NCBI GenBank assembly: GCA_021203705.1
Contig: JAJQAR010000191.1
Span: 1 to 6,384, forward strand
DNA: 6,384 nt
Direction: 5' to 3'
DNA from: Prevotella sp.
Lineage (GTDB): Bacteria > Bacteroidota > Bacteroidia > Bacteroidales > Bacteroidaceae
Shown: positions 1-6,384 of the stretch, in pieces
Position numbering within the stretch: position 1 is the stretch's first letter
Layout of the letters: every line of letters starts with the position of its first letter
Translations under genes and position numbers: made by a program
The notes under the pieces: model-generated
Told to the model about the DNA's origin: nothing
Seen by the model: only the letters and a program-made list of their open reading frames with translations
The model's database searches: none

Positions 1-1
1 C

Positions 2-673
2 TCGATGCCTACACCGTTGCAATACATTGACACGGCGCGTATACATCTATATTCAAAATACGATACACTGTGGTATCGTTCACCTTTCGTGTTCAGGGAG
101 CGGGAGGGAGTGCCGCGAAGTTATGAGGTGCTTGGAGAGTGGCGTCCTGGCGTGGAATATAGCTTTGAGGTAGACTCACTCGCATTCACGGACATTTATG
201 GTATGGTGTCGGATGCTTTCAAACAAGGATTGAAGGTTAAGACAGAGGATTCTTACGCCACAGTTCTCGTTTCGTTGACGGGAATGTCAGACAAAACTGT
301 CGTAGTGCAGATGTTGAGCAGTTCAGATGCAGTGGTGAAAGAGACAACTACCCGCAATGGCAATGCAGAGTTCTACTATGTAAAGCCTGGTACATATTAT
401 ATGCGAATGTTCATAGACACGAACAACAACGGTATATGGGATACGGGTGATTATGAGACAGGGAGACAGGCGGAGACCACCTATTATTACCCAGAGGAGT
501 TTGAATGTAAGGCGAAATGGGACTTGACACTAACGTGGAATCCTACTGCCAAAAGTCTTGATAAACAGAAACCGGAGAAGATAACCAAACAAAAACCGGA
601 TAAGGAGAAAGCAGTAAAGCAGCGAAATGCTGAAAGGGCAAAGAAAAAAGGTATTCCTTATCCAGGCGACTAA
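2..673 (+). CDS. Ig-like domain-containing envelope protein, 3' part (5' end outside window)
   Basis: This is the C-terminal part of a larger protein. The frame is open to the window edge, and the ATG at 5 is probably an internal Met because no signal peptide follows it. About 222 residues are visible. Counting from that Met, residues 40-180 look like the end of a Bacteroidetes SbsA-type Ig-like (Big_5) surface protein: a short beta-rich domain with YVKPGTYYMRMFID (125-138), then an acidic loop DTNNNGIWDTGD (138-149) that resembles a calcium-binding DxNxxGxxDxGD loop, then YYYPEEFE. The tail from about 181 is strongly basic and contains KQKP twice (187-190, 195-198), then KQRNAERAKKK. I recall similar basic tails in Bacteroidetes homologues. 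The likely location is the periplasm or outer membrane, but the N-terminus that would show a signal or lipobox is missing. The exact function is unknown. It ends 13 bases before the DUF3108 gene, consistent with one operon. Confidence 0.72.
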   Translation, partial: SMPTPLQYIDTARIHLYSKYDTLWYRSPFVFREREGVPRSYEVLGEWRPGVEYSFEVDSLAFTDIYGMVSDAFKQGLKVKTEDSYATVLVSLTGMSDKTVVVQMLSSSDAVVKETTTRNGNAEFYYVKPGTYYMRMFIDTNNNGIWDTGDYETGRQAETTYYYPEEFECKAKWDLTLTWNPTAKSLDKQKPEKITKQKPDKEKAVKQRNAERAKKKGIPYPGD

Positions 674-686
674 AACGAATTAAATA

Positions 687-1499
687 ATGAGACACATCAG
701 ACAAATATTGTTTTTCATGGTACTCACTGTTTTTTCCACATCAGCAAGAGCACAGTGTACTATGACGAATACGGCCTTCAAGGGAGGGGAGAAATTGGCA
801 TATAACCTATATTTCAATTGGAAGTTCGTGTGGGTGAAAGCCGGTACTGCCGCGATGACCACAACACAAAGTACATACAAAGGCCAGCAGGCATATAAGG
901 CAAGTCTTACAACGAGTGGTAACAAAAGGGCAGATAACCTGTTTTTTATGCGGGACACCCTACTTAGTTATGTTACTACCGATCTTGCGCCACTGTATTA
1001 CCGCAAGGGCGCCGTTGAGGGGAAACGATATACGGTGGATGAGGTGTGGTATACTTATCCTAACGGAAAATGTAACATCAGGCAGCAACGCTTCCATAAG
1101 GATGGTAAGAAGGAGTTGCGCAACTATGTCCCCAACAGTTGTGTGTATGACATGTTGACTATATTCCTCCGTGCACGCAGTTTTGATTTAGGCAATTGGA
1201 CTGTGGGAAAGGTGGTGAATTTCCAGATTGCCGACGGCAAAAGCACAAACCCCGCTCAGGTAAAATTTTGCGGAAAGAAGACTATCAAGGGAGACAACGA
1301 AGTGAAATACAGATGTTTAGAACTGTCGTACACGGAGAAAGAGAAGGGCAAATGGCGAGAGATAGCGCGTTTTTTCGTTACCGATGATGCCAACCATGTT
1401 CCTGTGCGCCTTGATATGTTTCTCAAGTTCGGTTCTGCCAAAGCGTTTCTCACAAGTATGAGCGGTACCCGCAACGAGGTTAAATCAATAGTAAAGTGA
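687..1499 (+). CDS. DUF3108 domain-containing exported protein
   Basis: This is a 270-residue protein with a clear Sec signal peptide: basic MRHIRQ, a hydrophobic core at 7-17, and an AxA site at 20-22 (SARA|QC) that predicts signal peptidase I cleavage after residue 22. C24 follows but has no proper lipobox, so a lipoprotein is unlikely. The mature part matches the DUF3108 pattern: FKGGEKLAYNLYFNW then VKAGTA (31-55), a central beta-rich region with paired aromatic and charged strands, and a terminal block FFVTDDANHVPVRLDMFLKFGSAKAFL (229-255) typical of the family's last strands. DUF3108 proteins are periplasmic or outer-membrane-associated beta proteins of unknown biochemical role, so no function is assigned. 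The ATG at 687 is chosen because the signal peptide starts exactly there. The leader (ACGAATTAAATA) is A/T-rich without a Shine-Dalgarno, as usual in Bacteroidetes. The stop lies six bases before the miaB ATG. Confidence 0.88.
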   Translation: MRHIRQILFFMVLTVFSTSARAQCTMTNTAFKGGEKLAYNLYFNWKFVWVKAGTAAMTTTQSTYKGQQAYKASLTTSGNKRADNLFFMRDTLLSYVTTDLAPLYYRKGAVEGKRYTVDEVWYTYPNGKCNIRQQRFHKDGKKELRNYVPNSCVYDMLTIFLRARSFDLGNWTVGKVVNFQIADGKSTNPAQVKFCGKKTIKGDNEVKYRCLELSYTEKEKGKWREIARFFVTDDANHVPVRLDMFLKFGSAKAFLTSMSGTRNEVKSIVK

Positions 1500-1505
1500 T
1501 TGCCG

Positions 1506-2834
1506 ATGAAGAAATTGTATATTGAGACATACGGTTGCCAGATGAACGTGGCAGACAGCGAGGTGGTGGCATCGGTGATGAAGATGGCAGGTTATGAGGT
1601 GTGTGAGAGTATTGATGAGGCAGATGCGGTATTCCTCAATACGTGCAGCGTGCGAGACAATGCCGAGCAGAAAGTTCTGAACCGTCTTGACACTATCCAT
1701 GCCATGACACGTAAGCGCAGACTGATTATCGGAGTTCTCGGCTGTATGGCGGAGAGGGTGAAGGAAGAGCTTATTGAAAACCACCATGCAGACCTTGTTG
1801 CCGGTCCTGATGCTTATCTTTCGTTGCCAGACCTTATAGCCCAGGCGGAACTGGGGCATAAGGCGATGAATATAGAGCTGTCAACAACGGAGACATACCG
1901 TGATATAGTGCCGCAGCGACTGCATGGCGCGCGAGTAGGCGGTTTTGTGAGTATCATGAGAGGTTGCAACAATTTCTGTCATTATTGCATTGTTCCTTAT
2001 ACACGAGGACGAGAGCGCAGCAGGGATGTCGAGAGTATTCTTTCTGAGGTTCGTGACCTTCGTGACCGTGGTTTCAAGGAAGTTACGTTGTTGGGGCAGA
2101 ATGTAAATTCGTATAGGAGCCTCCTCCAACTTCCCCCTAATGGGGAGAGTATTGATTTTCCGGCACTTTTGCGGATTGTTGCGGAGGCTGTTCCTGAGAT
2201 GCGGATACGGTTTACGACGAGTCATCCGAAGGATATGAGTGATGATACTCTTAGGGTGATTGCGGAGTATCCGAATCTCTGTCATCATATTCATTTGCCT
2301 GTTCAGAGTGGGTCAGACAGGATATTGAAACTTATGAACCGCAAATATACCCGTGAGTGGTATCTTGGCAGGGTGGAGGCGATAAGGAAGATAATTCCTG
2401 ATTGTGGATTGTCTACCGATATCTTCGTCGGTTACCATAGTGAGACAGAGGAGGACCATCAGATGTCACTTTCACTTATGCGAGAGGTGGGTTACGACAG
2501 TGCTTTCATGTTCAAGTACAGTGAGCGTCCTGGCACATACGCATCGAAACACCTTCCTGACGATGTTCCTGAGGATGTTAAACTGCGGCGCTTGGCAGAG
2601 ATGATTGAGTTGCAGACAAAATTGTCGGCAGAATCCAACGCCCGTGATGTGGGTAAGGAGTTTGATGTGTTAGTGGAGGGATTCAGCAAGCGCAGCAGGG
2701 AAAATCTTTGCGGGCGCACAAGTCAGAATAAGATGGTGGTGTTCGACAAGGGGCAGCATCATGTGGGCGAGACCGTAAGGGTAAGGATTACGGACAGTTC
2801 GAGTGCGACACTTAAAGGGGTTGTAGTAAATTAA
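1506..2834 (+). CDS. miaB: tRNA-2-methylthio-N6-dimethylallyladenosine synthase
   Basis: MiaB is a cytoplasmic radical-SAM methylthiotransferase that converts i6A37 to ms2i6A37 in tRNAs reading UNN codons. The protein has 442 residues from the ATG at 1506, the usual family length. Three domains are visible. The N-terminal UPF0004 domain carries the three cluster cysteines C11 (YGCQMNVADSE), C47 (NTCSVRDNAEQK) and C80 (GCMAER). The radical SAM core carries CxxxCxxC at C154, C158 and C161, followed by IVPYTRGRERSR, the hallmark that separates MiaB from MtaB and RimO. It also has HLPVQSGSDRIL and RKYTREWY. The C-terminal TRAM domain spans about 376-440. An in-frame TTG at 1500 abuts the upstream stop, but the ATG gives the standard MKKLYIETYGCQMN start. 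A loop after LLGQNVNSYR is encoded by two small inverted repeats (2115-2146), yet all catalytic motifs are intact. The gene is tightly packed with its neighbours and probably co-transcribed. Confidence 0.97.
   Translation: MKKLYIETYGCQMNVADSEVVASVMKMAGYEVCESIDEADAVFLNTCSVRDNAEQKVLNRLDTIHAMTRKRRLIIGVLGCMAERVKEELIENHHADLVAGPDAYLSLPDLIAQAELGHKAMNIELSTTETYRDIVPQRLHGARVGGFVSIMRGCNNFCHYCIVPYTRGRERSRDVESILSEVRDLRDRGFKEVTLLGQNVNSYRSLLQLPPNGESIDFPALLRIVAEAVPEMRIRFTTSHPKDMSDDTLRVIAEYPNLCHHIHLPVQSGSDRILKLMNRKYTREWYLGRVEAIRKIIPDCGLSTDIFVGYHSETEEDHQMSLSLMREVGYDSAFMFKYSERPGTYASKHLPDDVPEDVKLRRLAEMIELQTKLSAESNARDVGKEFDVLVEGFSKRSRENLCGRTSQNKMVVFDKGQHHVGETVRVRITDSSSATLKGVVVN
2115..2146. repeat. Two adjacent small inverted repeats inside miaB
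   Basis: AGGAG-C-CTCCT (2115-2125) is a perfect 11-base inverted repeat. Seven bases later, TCCCC (2132-2136) pairs with GGGGA (2142-2146) around a CTAAT loop. The stretch encodes the miaB loop residues RSLLQLPPNGE between the NVNSY and IDFPALL blocks, a place where I recall the family varying in length and sequence. The pyrimidine-rich, Pro/Gly-coding character is unlike the flanking miaB sequence. It resembles short palindromic repeats scattered in some Bacteroidetes genomes. That origin is inference; a chance hairpin is possible. Confidence 0.4.
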
Positions 2835-2844
2835 AAATATACCG

Positions 2845-4674
2845 ATGAAAGAATTCATGCAGATATTGTTCCGTTTTTTGCCGCCATATAAGAAATATAT
2901 GGTGCTGACGGTGGTGTTCAACATAATTTCTGCAGTGCTGAATGTATTCTCTTTCATGGCAGTAATTCCTATTCTGCAAATTCTTTTCAAGACAGAGGAG
3001 AATGCGAAGAAAATAGAATTTATGGAGTGGGGCAGTGCCGGTTTCGACAAGGTTGCCGTAAACAATGCGTATTACTGTGTGCAGCAGTTGGTGGAGTCGG
3101 TCGGGTCTACCACTACATTACTTGTAATAGGTCTGTTCCTCATATTCATGACGTTTCTGAAGACTGGGGCATATTTTCTTTCGTCCGCCACTATTGTGCC
3201 GATAAGGACGGGTGTGGTACGTGATATCCGTAATATGCTGTACAAGAAGATCACGTCGCTGCCGTTGGGTTATTTCACTGAGGAGCGCAAGGGGGATATT
3301 ATCGCACGAATGAGCGGTGATGTGCAGGAAGTGGAGCGTTCTATTATGTCGGGTCTTAATATTCTTTTCAAGAATCCGATACTGATTATCTCTTATTTCG
3401 TCACGCTGGTTATCGTGAGCTGGCAGTTGACGCTGTTCACGCTGATATTCGTTCCCGTAATGGCGTGGCTGATGGGTTTCGTGGCGAGGAAACTGAAAAG
3501 GAAGTCGATTGCGGCACAGTCGTTGTGGAGCGACACGATGAGCCAGGTGGAGGAGACATTAGGTGGTCTGCGTATCATCAAGGCGTTCTGCGCTGAGGAG
3601 AAGATGAACAGGCGTTTCGACAGGGTAAACACGGAATACAGCGACCAGACATTGCGTATCAACGTGCGTCAGCAGATGGCACACCCGATGAGCGAGTTCT
3701 TGGGTACGGTGATGATCGTGATAGTACTGTGGTTCGGGGGTGTTCTCGTGCTTAACAACATGACGCTAAGCGGACCCACGTTCATCTATTACTTGGTAAT
3801 CCTTTACAGCATCATCAACCCGTTGAAGGAGTTTGCGAAGGCGACATACGAGGTGCCGAAGGGTCTTGCGTCAATGGAGAGGGTTGACAAGATACTGCGT
3901 GTGGAGAACAATATCAGGGAGGCGGAAAATCCCGTGCGTATCGGGGAGTTCCGTAATGAGATCGAGTTCCGTAACGTGTCTTTCAGATACGGCAAGAAAT
4001 GGGTACTGCGTAATATCAACCTCACCATCGGGAAGGGAAAGACGGTCGCATTAGTAGGTCAGAGCGGCGGAGGAAAATCGACTTTGGTTGACCTTATTCC
4101 GCGTTATTACGATGTCCAGGAGGGTGAGGTGCTTATAGACGGAGTGAACGTGAAGGATCTTGGCATTCATGACCTGCGCTCGCTGATAGGCAACGTAAAC
4201 CAGGAGGCGATACTGTTCAATGACACGTTCAGGAACAATATCTCATTCGGAGTTGAGAATGCGACTGACGAGGAGATAGAGAACGCTGCAAGGATAGCCA
4301 ACGCACATGATTTCATTATGGAGACGGAGCAGGGTTATGACACCAACATCGGGGACCGTGGGAGCAGGCTGTCGGGCGGTCAGAGACAGAGGGTGAGCAT
4401 AGCGAGGGCGATATTGAAAAATCCTCCCATCCTTATACTTGACGAGGCGACATCCGCCCTTGACACGGAGAGCGAGAGGGTAGTGCAGGATGCTCTTGAA
4501 CGTCTGATGAAGACACGGACTACGGTAGCCATCGCACACAGGCTTTCGACAATAAGGAACGCTGACGAGATCTGCGTGATACACGAGGGTGAGATTGTGG
4601 AGCGAGGCACTCATGAGGAGCTTTTAGCGTTGGACGGCTATTACAGGAAGCTGAACGACATGCAGACATTGTAA
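2845..4674 (+). CDS. ABC transporter, fused permease/ATP-binding protein, MsbA-like
   Basis: This is a 609-residue half-transporter with the type IV exporter architecture (TM domain then nucleotide-binding domain, acting as a homodimer in the inner membrane). Hydrophobic membrane segments lie at about 18-46, 90-118, 176-210 (two helices) and 286-326 (two helices). Cytoplasmic coupling regions such as LPLGYFTEERKGDIIARMSGDV (139-160) and LGGLRIIKAF (239-248) are typical of exporters. The ATPase domain (from about 372) is complete: Walker A GQSGGGKST (405-413), Q-loop Q453, signature LSGGQ (509-513), Walker B ILILDE (529-534), D-loop SALD (537-540) and switch H565 in AHRLST. It should therefore be active. 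The family includes MsbA lipid A flippases and multidrug exporters, which sequence alone cannot separate. A lipid A acyltransferase starting four bases downstream favours an MsbA-like lipid role, by inference. The ATG at 2845 lies 10 bases after miaB, so co-transcription is likely. Confidence 0.93.
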   Translation: MKEFMQILFRFLPPYKKYMVLTVVFNIISAVLNVFSFMAVIPILQILFKTEENAKKIEFMEWGSAGFDKVAVNNAYYCVQQLVESVGSTTTLLVIGLFLIFMTFLKTGAYFLSSATIVPIRTGVVRDIRNMLYKKITSLPLGYFTEERKGDIIARMSGDVQEVERSIMSGLNILFKNPILIISYFVTLVIVSWQLTLFTLIFVPVMAWLMGFVARKLKRKSIAAQSLWSDTMSQVEETLGGLRIIKAFCAEEKMNRRFDRVNTEYSDQTLRINVRQQMAHPMSEFLGTVMIVIVLWFGGVLVLNNMTLSGPTFIYYLVILYSIINPLKEFAKATYEVPKGLASMERVDKILRVENNIREAENPVRIGEFRNEIEFRNVSFRYGKKWVLRNINLTIGKGKTVALVGQSGGGKSTLVDLIPRYYDVQEGEVLIDGVNVKDLGIHDLRSLIGNVNQEAILFNDTFRNNISFGVENATDEEIENAARIANAHDFIMETEQGYDTNIGDRGSRLSGGQRQRVSIARAILKNPPILILDEATSALDTESERVVQDALERLMKTRTTVAIAHRLSTIRNADEICVIHEGEIVERGTHEELLALDGYYRKLNDMQTL

Positions 4675-4678
4675 GGTT

Positions 4679-6384
4679 ATGAGGGCATTTTACGGTATCG
4701 TTTACGGCTTGTTCTATATGTTGTCTCTGCTGCCATACAGGGTGTTGTATGTGGTGTCTGATTTCCTTTATCTTATCGTATATCATATCGTGCGCTACAG
4801 AAGGGCGTTGGTAAGGGGCAATATCTCATCATCGTTTCCAGAGAAAAGCGTTGAGGAGTGCGTTTCGATAGAGAAGGGCTTCTACAGGTGGTTCTGCGAT
4901 TATTTCGTGGAGACGGTGAAACTGCTGTCGGTGAGTTCAGATGAACTGCTGCGTCATATCGAGTTCCGCAATGCAGATGAGATAGAGAAATGCTTTGACG
5001 ACGGTCAGGCATGCGCCGCTCTGCTTGGTCATTACTGCAACTGGGAACTGCTGTCGGCAACGGGTCTGTCGTTCAGGAGACACAAGGAGGCGGTTTGCGG
5101 ACTGATATACCATCCCATGCATAGCGTACTGTTTGACAAGCTGTTCATAAAGATACGTCAGAGCAAAGGGGGTCTGTGTATTCCAAAGAATGACGTGCCG
5201 CGTTATCTTATCTCGTTCCGCTCTCAGAAGCTGATGAACCTGTTCGGTTACATCGCCGACCAGCTTCCGAAATACTCGAACATACACCTGTGGCTGCCGT
5301 TTCTCGGACATGACACTCCTGTGTTTACGGGGGGAGAGCGTCTGATGCGTAAGATGAACAATGCGGTGTTTTATGTGGATATGGAGCGGCCCATGCGTGG
5401 GAAGTATATCTGCACGTTCAGACTAATGACGAGGAGACCCAACGAGTTGGGGGAGTATGAGCTGACAAGGCGGTTTTTCGTCATGCTTGAGGAGACGATA
5501 AGGCGTGATCCTTGTTTTTATCTGTGGAGCCATAACAGGTGGAGACGGACGCATGAGGAGTTTGACAGGATGTTCAAGGTTGAGAACGGCCATGTGGTGA
5601 AAAGACAGGGGATGGAGAGGTTTGTAAAGGAACTGCCGGGCGTTTTCGAGACTGCGGGCGAGACGCTTCATTCAGGGCGCAACATGGTGAAGCTGTTTGA
5701 TGTCGATGGCAAGTCTGTGGTGGTCAAGAGGTACAAGAAGCCGAACATCATACAGTGTGTCTCCTATTCATTTTTCAGGAAAAGCAAGGCGGAGCGTGCC
5801 TATCTGTATGCTGCGGAACTGCAAAGGAGGGGATTCAACACGCCTACGGGGATTGCTTTCGTGGAGATCAAGAAATGTCTTTTGCTGCGAGAGAGTTATT
5901 TCGTGTCGGATTATTGCGGTCTGCCCTCGGTGATGCCGTTGCTGAAAAGAGAGGATTTTGATTGCGGGCTTGCAGAGGCTCTTGCGAAGTTTCTTGTCTC
6001 GCTGCATGAGAAAGGTGTGCTTCACGGGGATTTGAATTTGTCGAATATCCTGTTTGAGAGGGGTTCCGGGGGTTACAGGTTCTGGCTGATTGACACCAAC
6101 AGGTCGAGGTTCAAACTTGCGGCTGGCGAGGCGATGGCTGAGGATGATGAGGCGTATAAAAATGCAGATGAAAGGGAGAGGTATAAACCTGCGGATGATG
6201 GGGCGGAATTGAAACTTTCGGATGATAGTGGCAGGGCGGAATTGAAACTTTCGGGTGATAATGGCGAGGCGAGGGCTGCGGCTGACAGTGGTGGCTCGAA
6301 ATTGAAGCCAGGGACTGTTAATGAGGGGGCGAGGTTCAGGCAGGCGGCTGATGTTGATAGGGCGAAGTATGAGCAACCTACGAC
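4679..6384 (+). CDS. Fused LpxL-type lipid A acyltransferase and Kdo/LPS kinase-like protein, 3' end outside window
   Basis: One frame stays open from the ATG at 4679 to the last base (568 complete codons, no stop). Residues 1-305 form an LpxL/HtrB-type acyltransferase: a hydrophobic N-terminal anchor (about 4-38), YRRALVRGNISSSFPEKS, YFVETVKLL, the catalytic HX4E box H118-YCNW-E123, YHPMHSVLFDKLF, ADQLPKYSNIHLWLPFLG, DTPVFTGGER and a terminal WSHNRWRR. Such enzymes transfer an acyl chain to lipid A precursors at the inner membrane, and this part alone matches a full-length single-domain enzyme. From about 308 the frame continues as an InaA/WaaP/KdkA-type kinase: VVVKRY with the probable ATP Lys K350, RKSKAERAYLYAAELQRRGF (367-386), catalytic loop HGDLNLSNIL with D451 and N456, and LIDTNR with the metal Asp D472. 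Right after it comes a 9/11-residue repeat tract (478 onward). The start fits standalone LpxL N-termini. It follows the exporter by four bases. The kinase substrate (Kdo) is inferred from family and context. Confidence 0.88.
   Translation, partial: MRAFYGIVYGLFYMLSLLPYRVLYVVSDFLYLIVYHIVRYRRALVRGNISSSFPEKSVEECVSIEKGFYRWFCDYFVETVKLLSVSSDELLRHIEFRNADEIEKCFDDGQACAALLGHYCNWELLSATGLSFRRHKEAVCGLIYHPMHSVLFDKLFIKIRQSKGGLCIPKNDVPRYLISFRSQKLMNLFGYIADQLPKYSNIHLWLPFLGHDTPVFTGGERLMRKMNNAVFYVDMERPMRGKYICTFRLMTRRPNELGEYELTRRFFVMLEETIRRDPCFYLWSHNRWRRTHEEFDRMFKVENGHVVKRQGMERFVKELPGVFETAGETLHSGRNMVKLFDVDGKSVVVKRYKKPNIIQCVSYSFFRKSKAERAYLYAAELQRRGFNTPTGIAFVEIKKCLLLRESYFVSDYCGLPSVMPLLKREDFDCGLAEALAKFLVSLHEKGVLHGDLNLSNILFERGSGGYRFWLIDTNRSRFKLAAGEAMAEDDEAYKNADERERYKPADDGAELKLSDDSGRAELKLSGDNGEARAAADSGGSKLKPGTVNEGARFRQAADVDRAKYEQPT
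6110..6384 (+). repeat. Degenerate tandem coding repeat, units of 27 or 33 bases
   Basis: Starting at the FKLA codons right after the kinase LIDTNR motif, the reading frame breaks into imperfect units. They begin with an aromatic or Leu residue plus Lys/Arg, followed by small, acidic and Gly residues. Units are FKLAAGEAMAEDDEA (6110-6154), YKNADERER (6155-6181), YKPADDGAE (6182-6208), LKLSDDSGRAE (6209-6241), LKLSGDNGEAR (6242-6274), AAADSGGSK (6275-6301), LKPGTVNEGAR (6302-6334), FRQAADVDRAK (6335-6367) and the start of another (YEQPT, 6368 on). After the first, lengths are 9 or 11 codons, so gain or loss of a unit keeps the frame. The peptide is hydrophilic, low in complexity and probably disordered. 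The array continues past the window, so total copy number is unknown. Confidence 0.82.
6201..6254 (+). repeat. Near-identical direct repeat pair, offset 33 bases
   Basis: Within the array, a 21-base stretch starting GGGCGGAATTGAAACTTTCG occurs exactly at 6201-6221 and again at 6234-6254. Similarity continues into TGATA(G/A)TGGC with only single-base differences. Identity of the third codon positions, in an array otherwise diverged, shows that these two units are the most recent duplication. Confidence 0.9.

Noticed and set aside
160..167. TAGCTTTG resembling the Bacteroidetes -7 promoter box (TAnnTTTG)
   Set aside because: It is inside a coding region and has no TTTG element about 19-20 bases upstream, so a chance match is most likely.
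680..958. Antisense frame with hydrophobic stretches that could pass for a small membrane protein
   Set aside because: It is fully opposite the DUF3108 gene, whose signal peptide and family motifs are clear. It has no leader or homology that I recognise.
1500..1505. TTG at 1500 as the miaB start
   Set aside because: It would add only two residues (MP) ahead of the ATG at 1506, which gives the standard MiaB N-terminus. TTG is a weaker start.
5768..6376. A 202-codon antisense open frame opposite the kinase and repeat region
   Set aside because: It lies wholly opposite a well-supported coding frame. Its RP/RK-rich sequence is the reverse reading of the repeat units, whose periodic composition keeps several frames open.
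6110..6384. CRISPR-like array
   Set aside because: Units are contiguous, unequal (27/33 bases) and in frame with the upstream kinase, with no unique spacers. It is a coding tandem repeat.
4679..6384. Acyltransferase-kinase fusion as an artefact of my frame reading
   Set aside because: I translated every codon from 4679 to 6382 and found no in-frame stop. Both domain motifs fall in the same frame. A sequencing indel upstream of the window data cannot be excluded, but nothing in the sequence suggests one.

Overview
The window looks like a piece of a Bacteroidales chromosome, most likely a Prevotella-type organism. The evidence is the protein families (a Bacteroidetes-style Ig-like surface protein with a KQKP-rich basic tail, a DUF3108 exported protein, an LpxL-type acyltransferase and an InaA/Kdo-type kinase with a LIDTNR motif) and the A/T-rich, Shine-Dalgarno-poor leaders. 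The genus call is inference from sequence character; no database search was run.

Layout: five genes lie head to tail on the + strand with gaps of only 13, 6, 10 and 4 bases. There is no recognisable terminator or promoter between them, so they are probably one operon cut at both ends by the window. In order they are: the 3' part of an Ig-like domain protein (2-673), a DUF3108 exported protein (687-1499), miaB (1506-2834), an MsbA-like ABC exporter (2845-4674), and a long open frame from 4679 that is still open at the last base (6384). No stretch longer than 13 bases is left without a gene.

The last gene is the prize. Its first ~305 residues are an LpxL/HtrB-type lipid A acyltransferase. It then continues in frame, with almost no linker, into a Kdo/LPS-kinase-like domain with a recognisable catalytic loop. 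Just after the metal-binding Asp motif, the kinase runs into a degenerate tandem coding repeat of 9 or 11 codons per unit, which continues to the window edge. An acyltransferase and a kinase that would plausibly act on the same Kdo-lipid A intermediate are therefore joined in one polypeptide, directly downstream of an exporter that could flip the product. The kinase C-lobe appears to be interrupted or replaced by a repeat array that may vary in copy number.

How the genes may work together (inference): the exporter and the acyltransferase-kinase form a lipid A maturation and export module. The two upstream genes encode envelope proteins. miaB is a tRNA-modification housekeeping gene carried in the same transcript.
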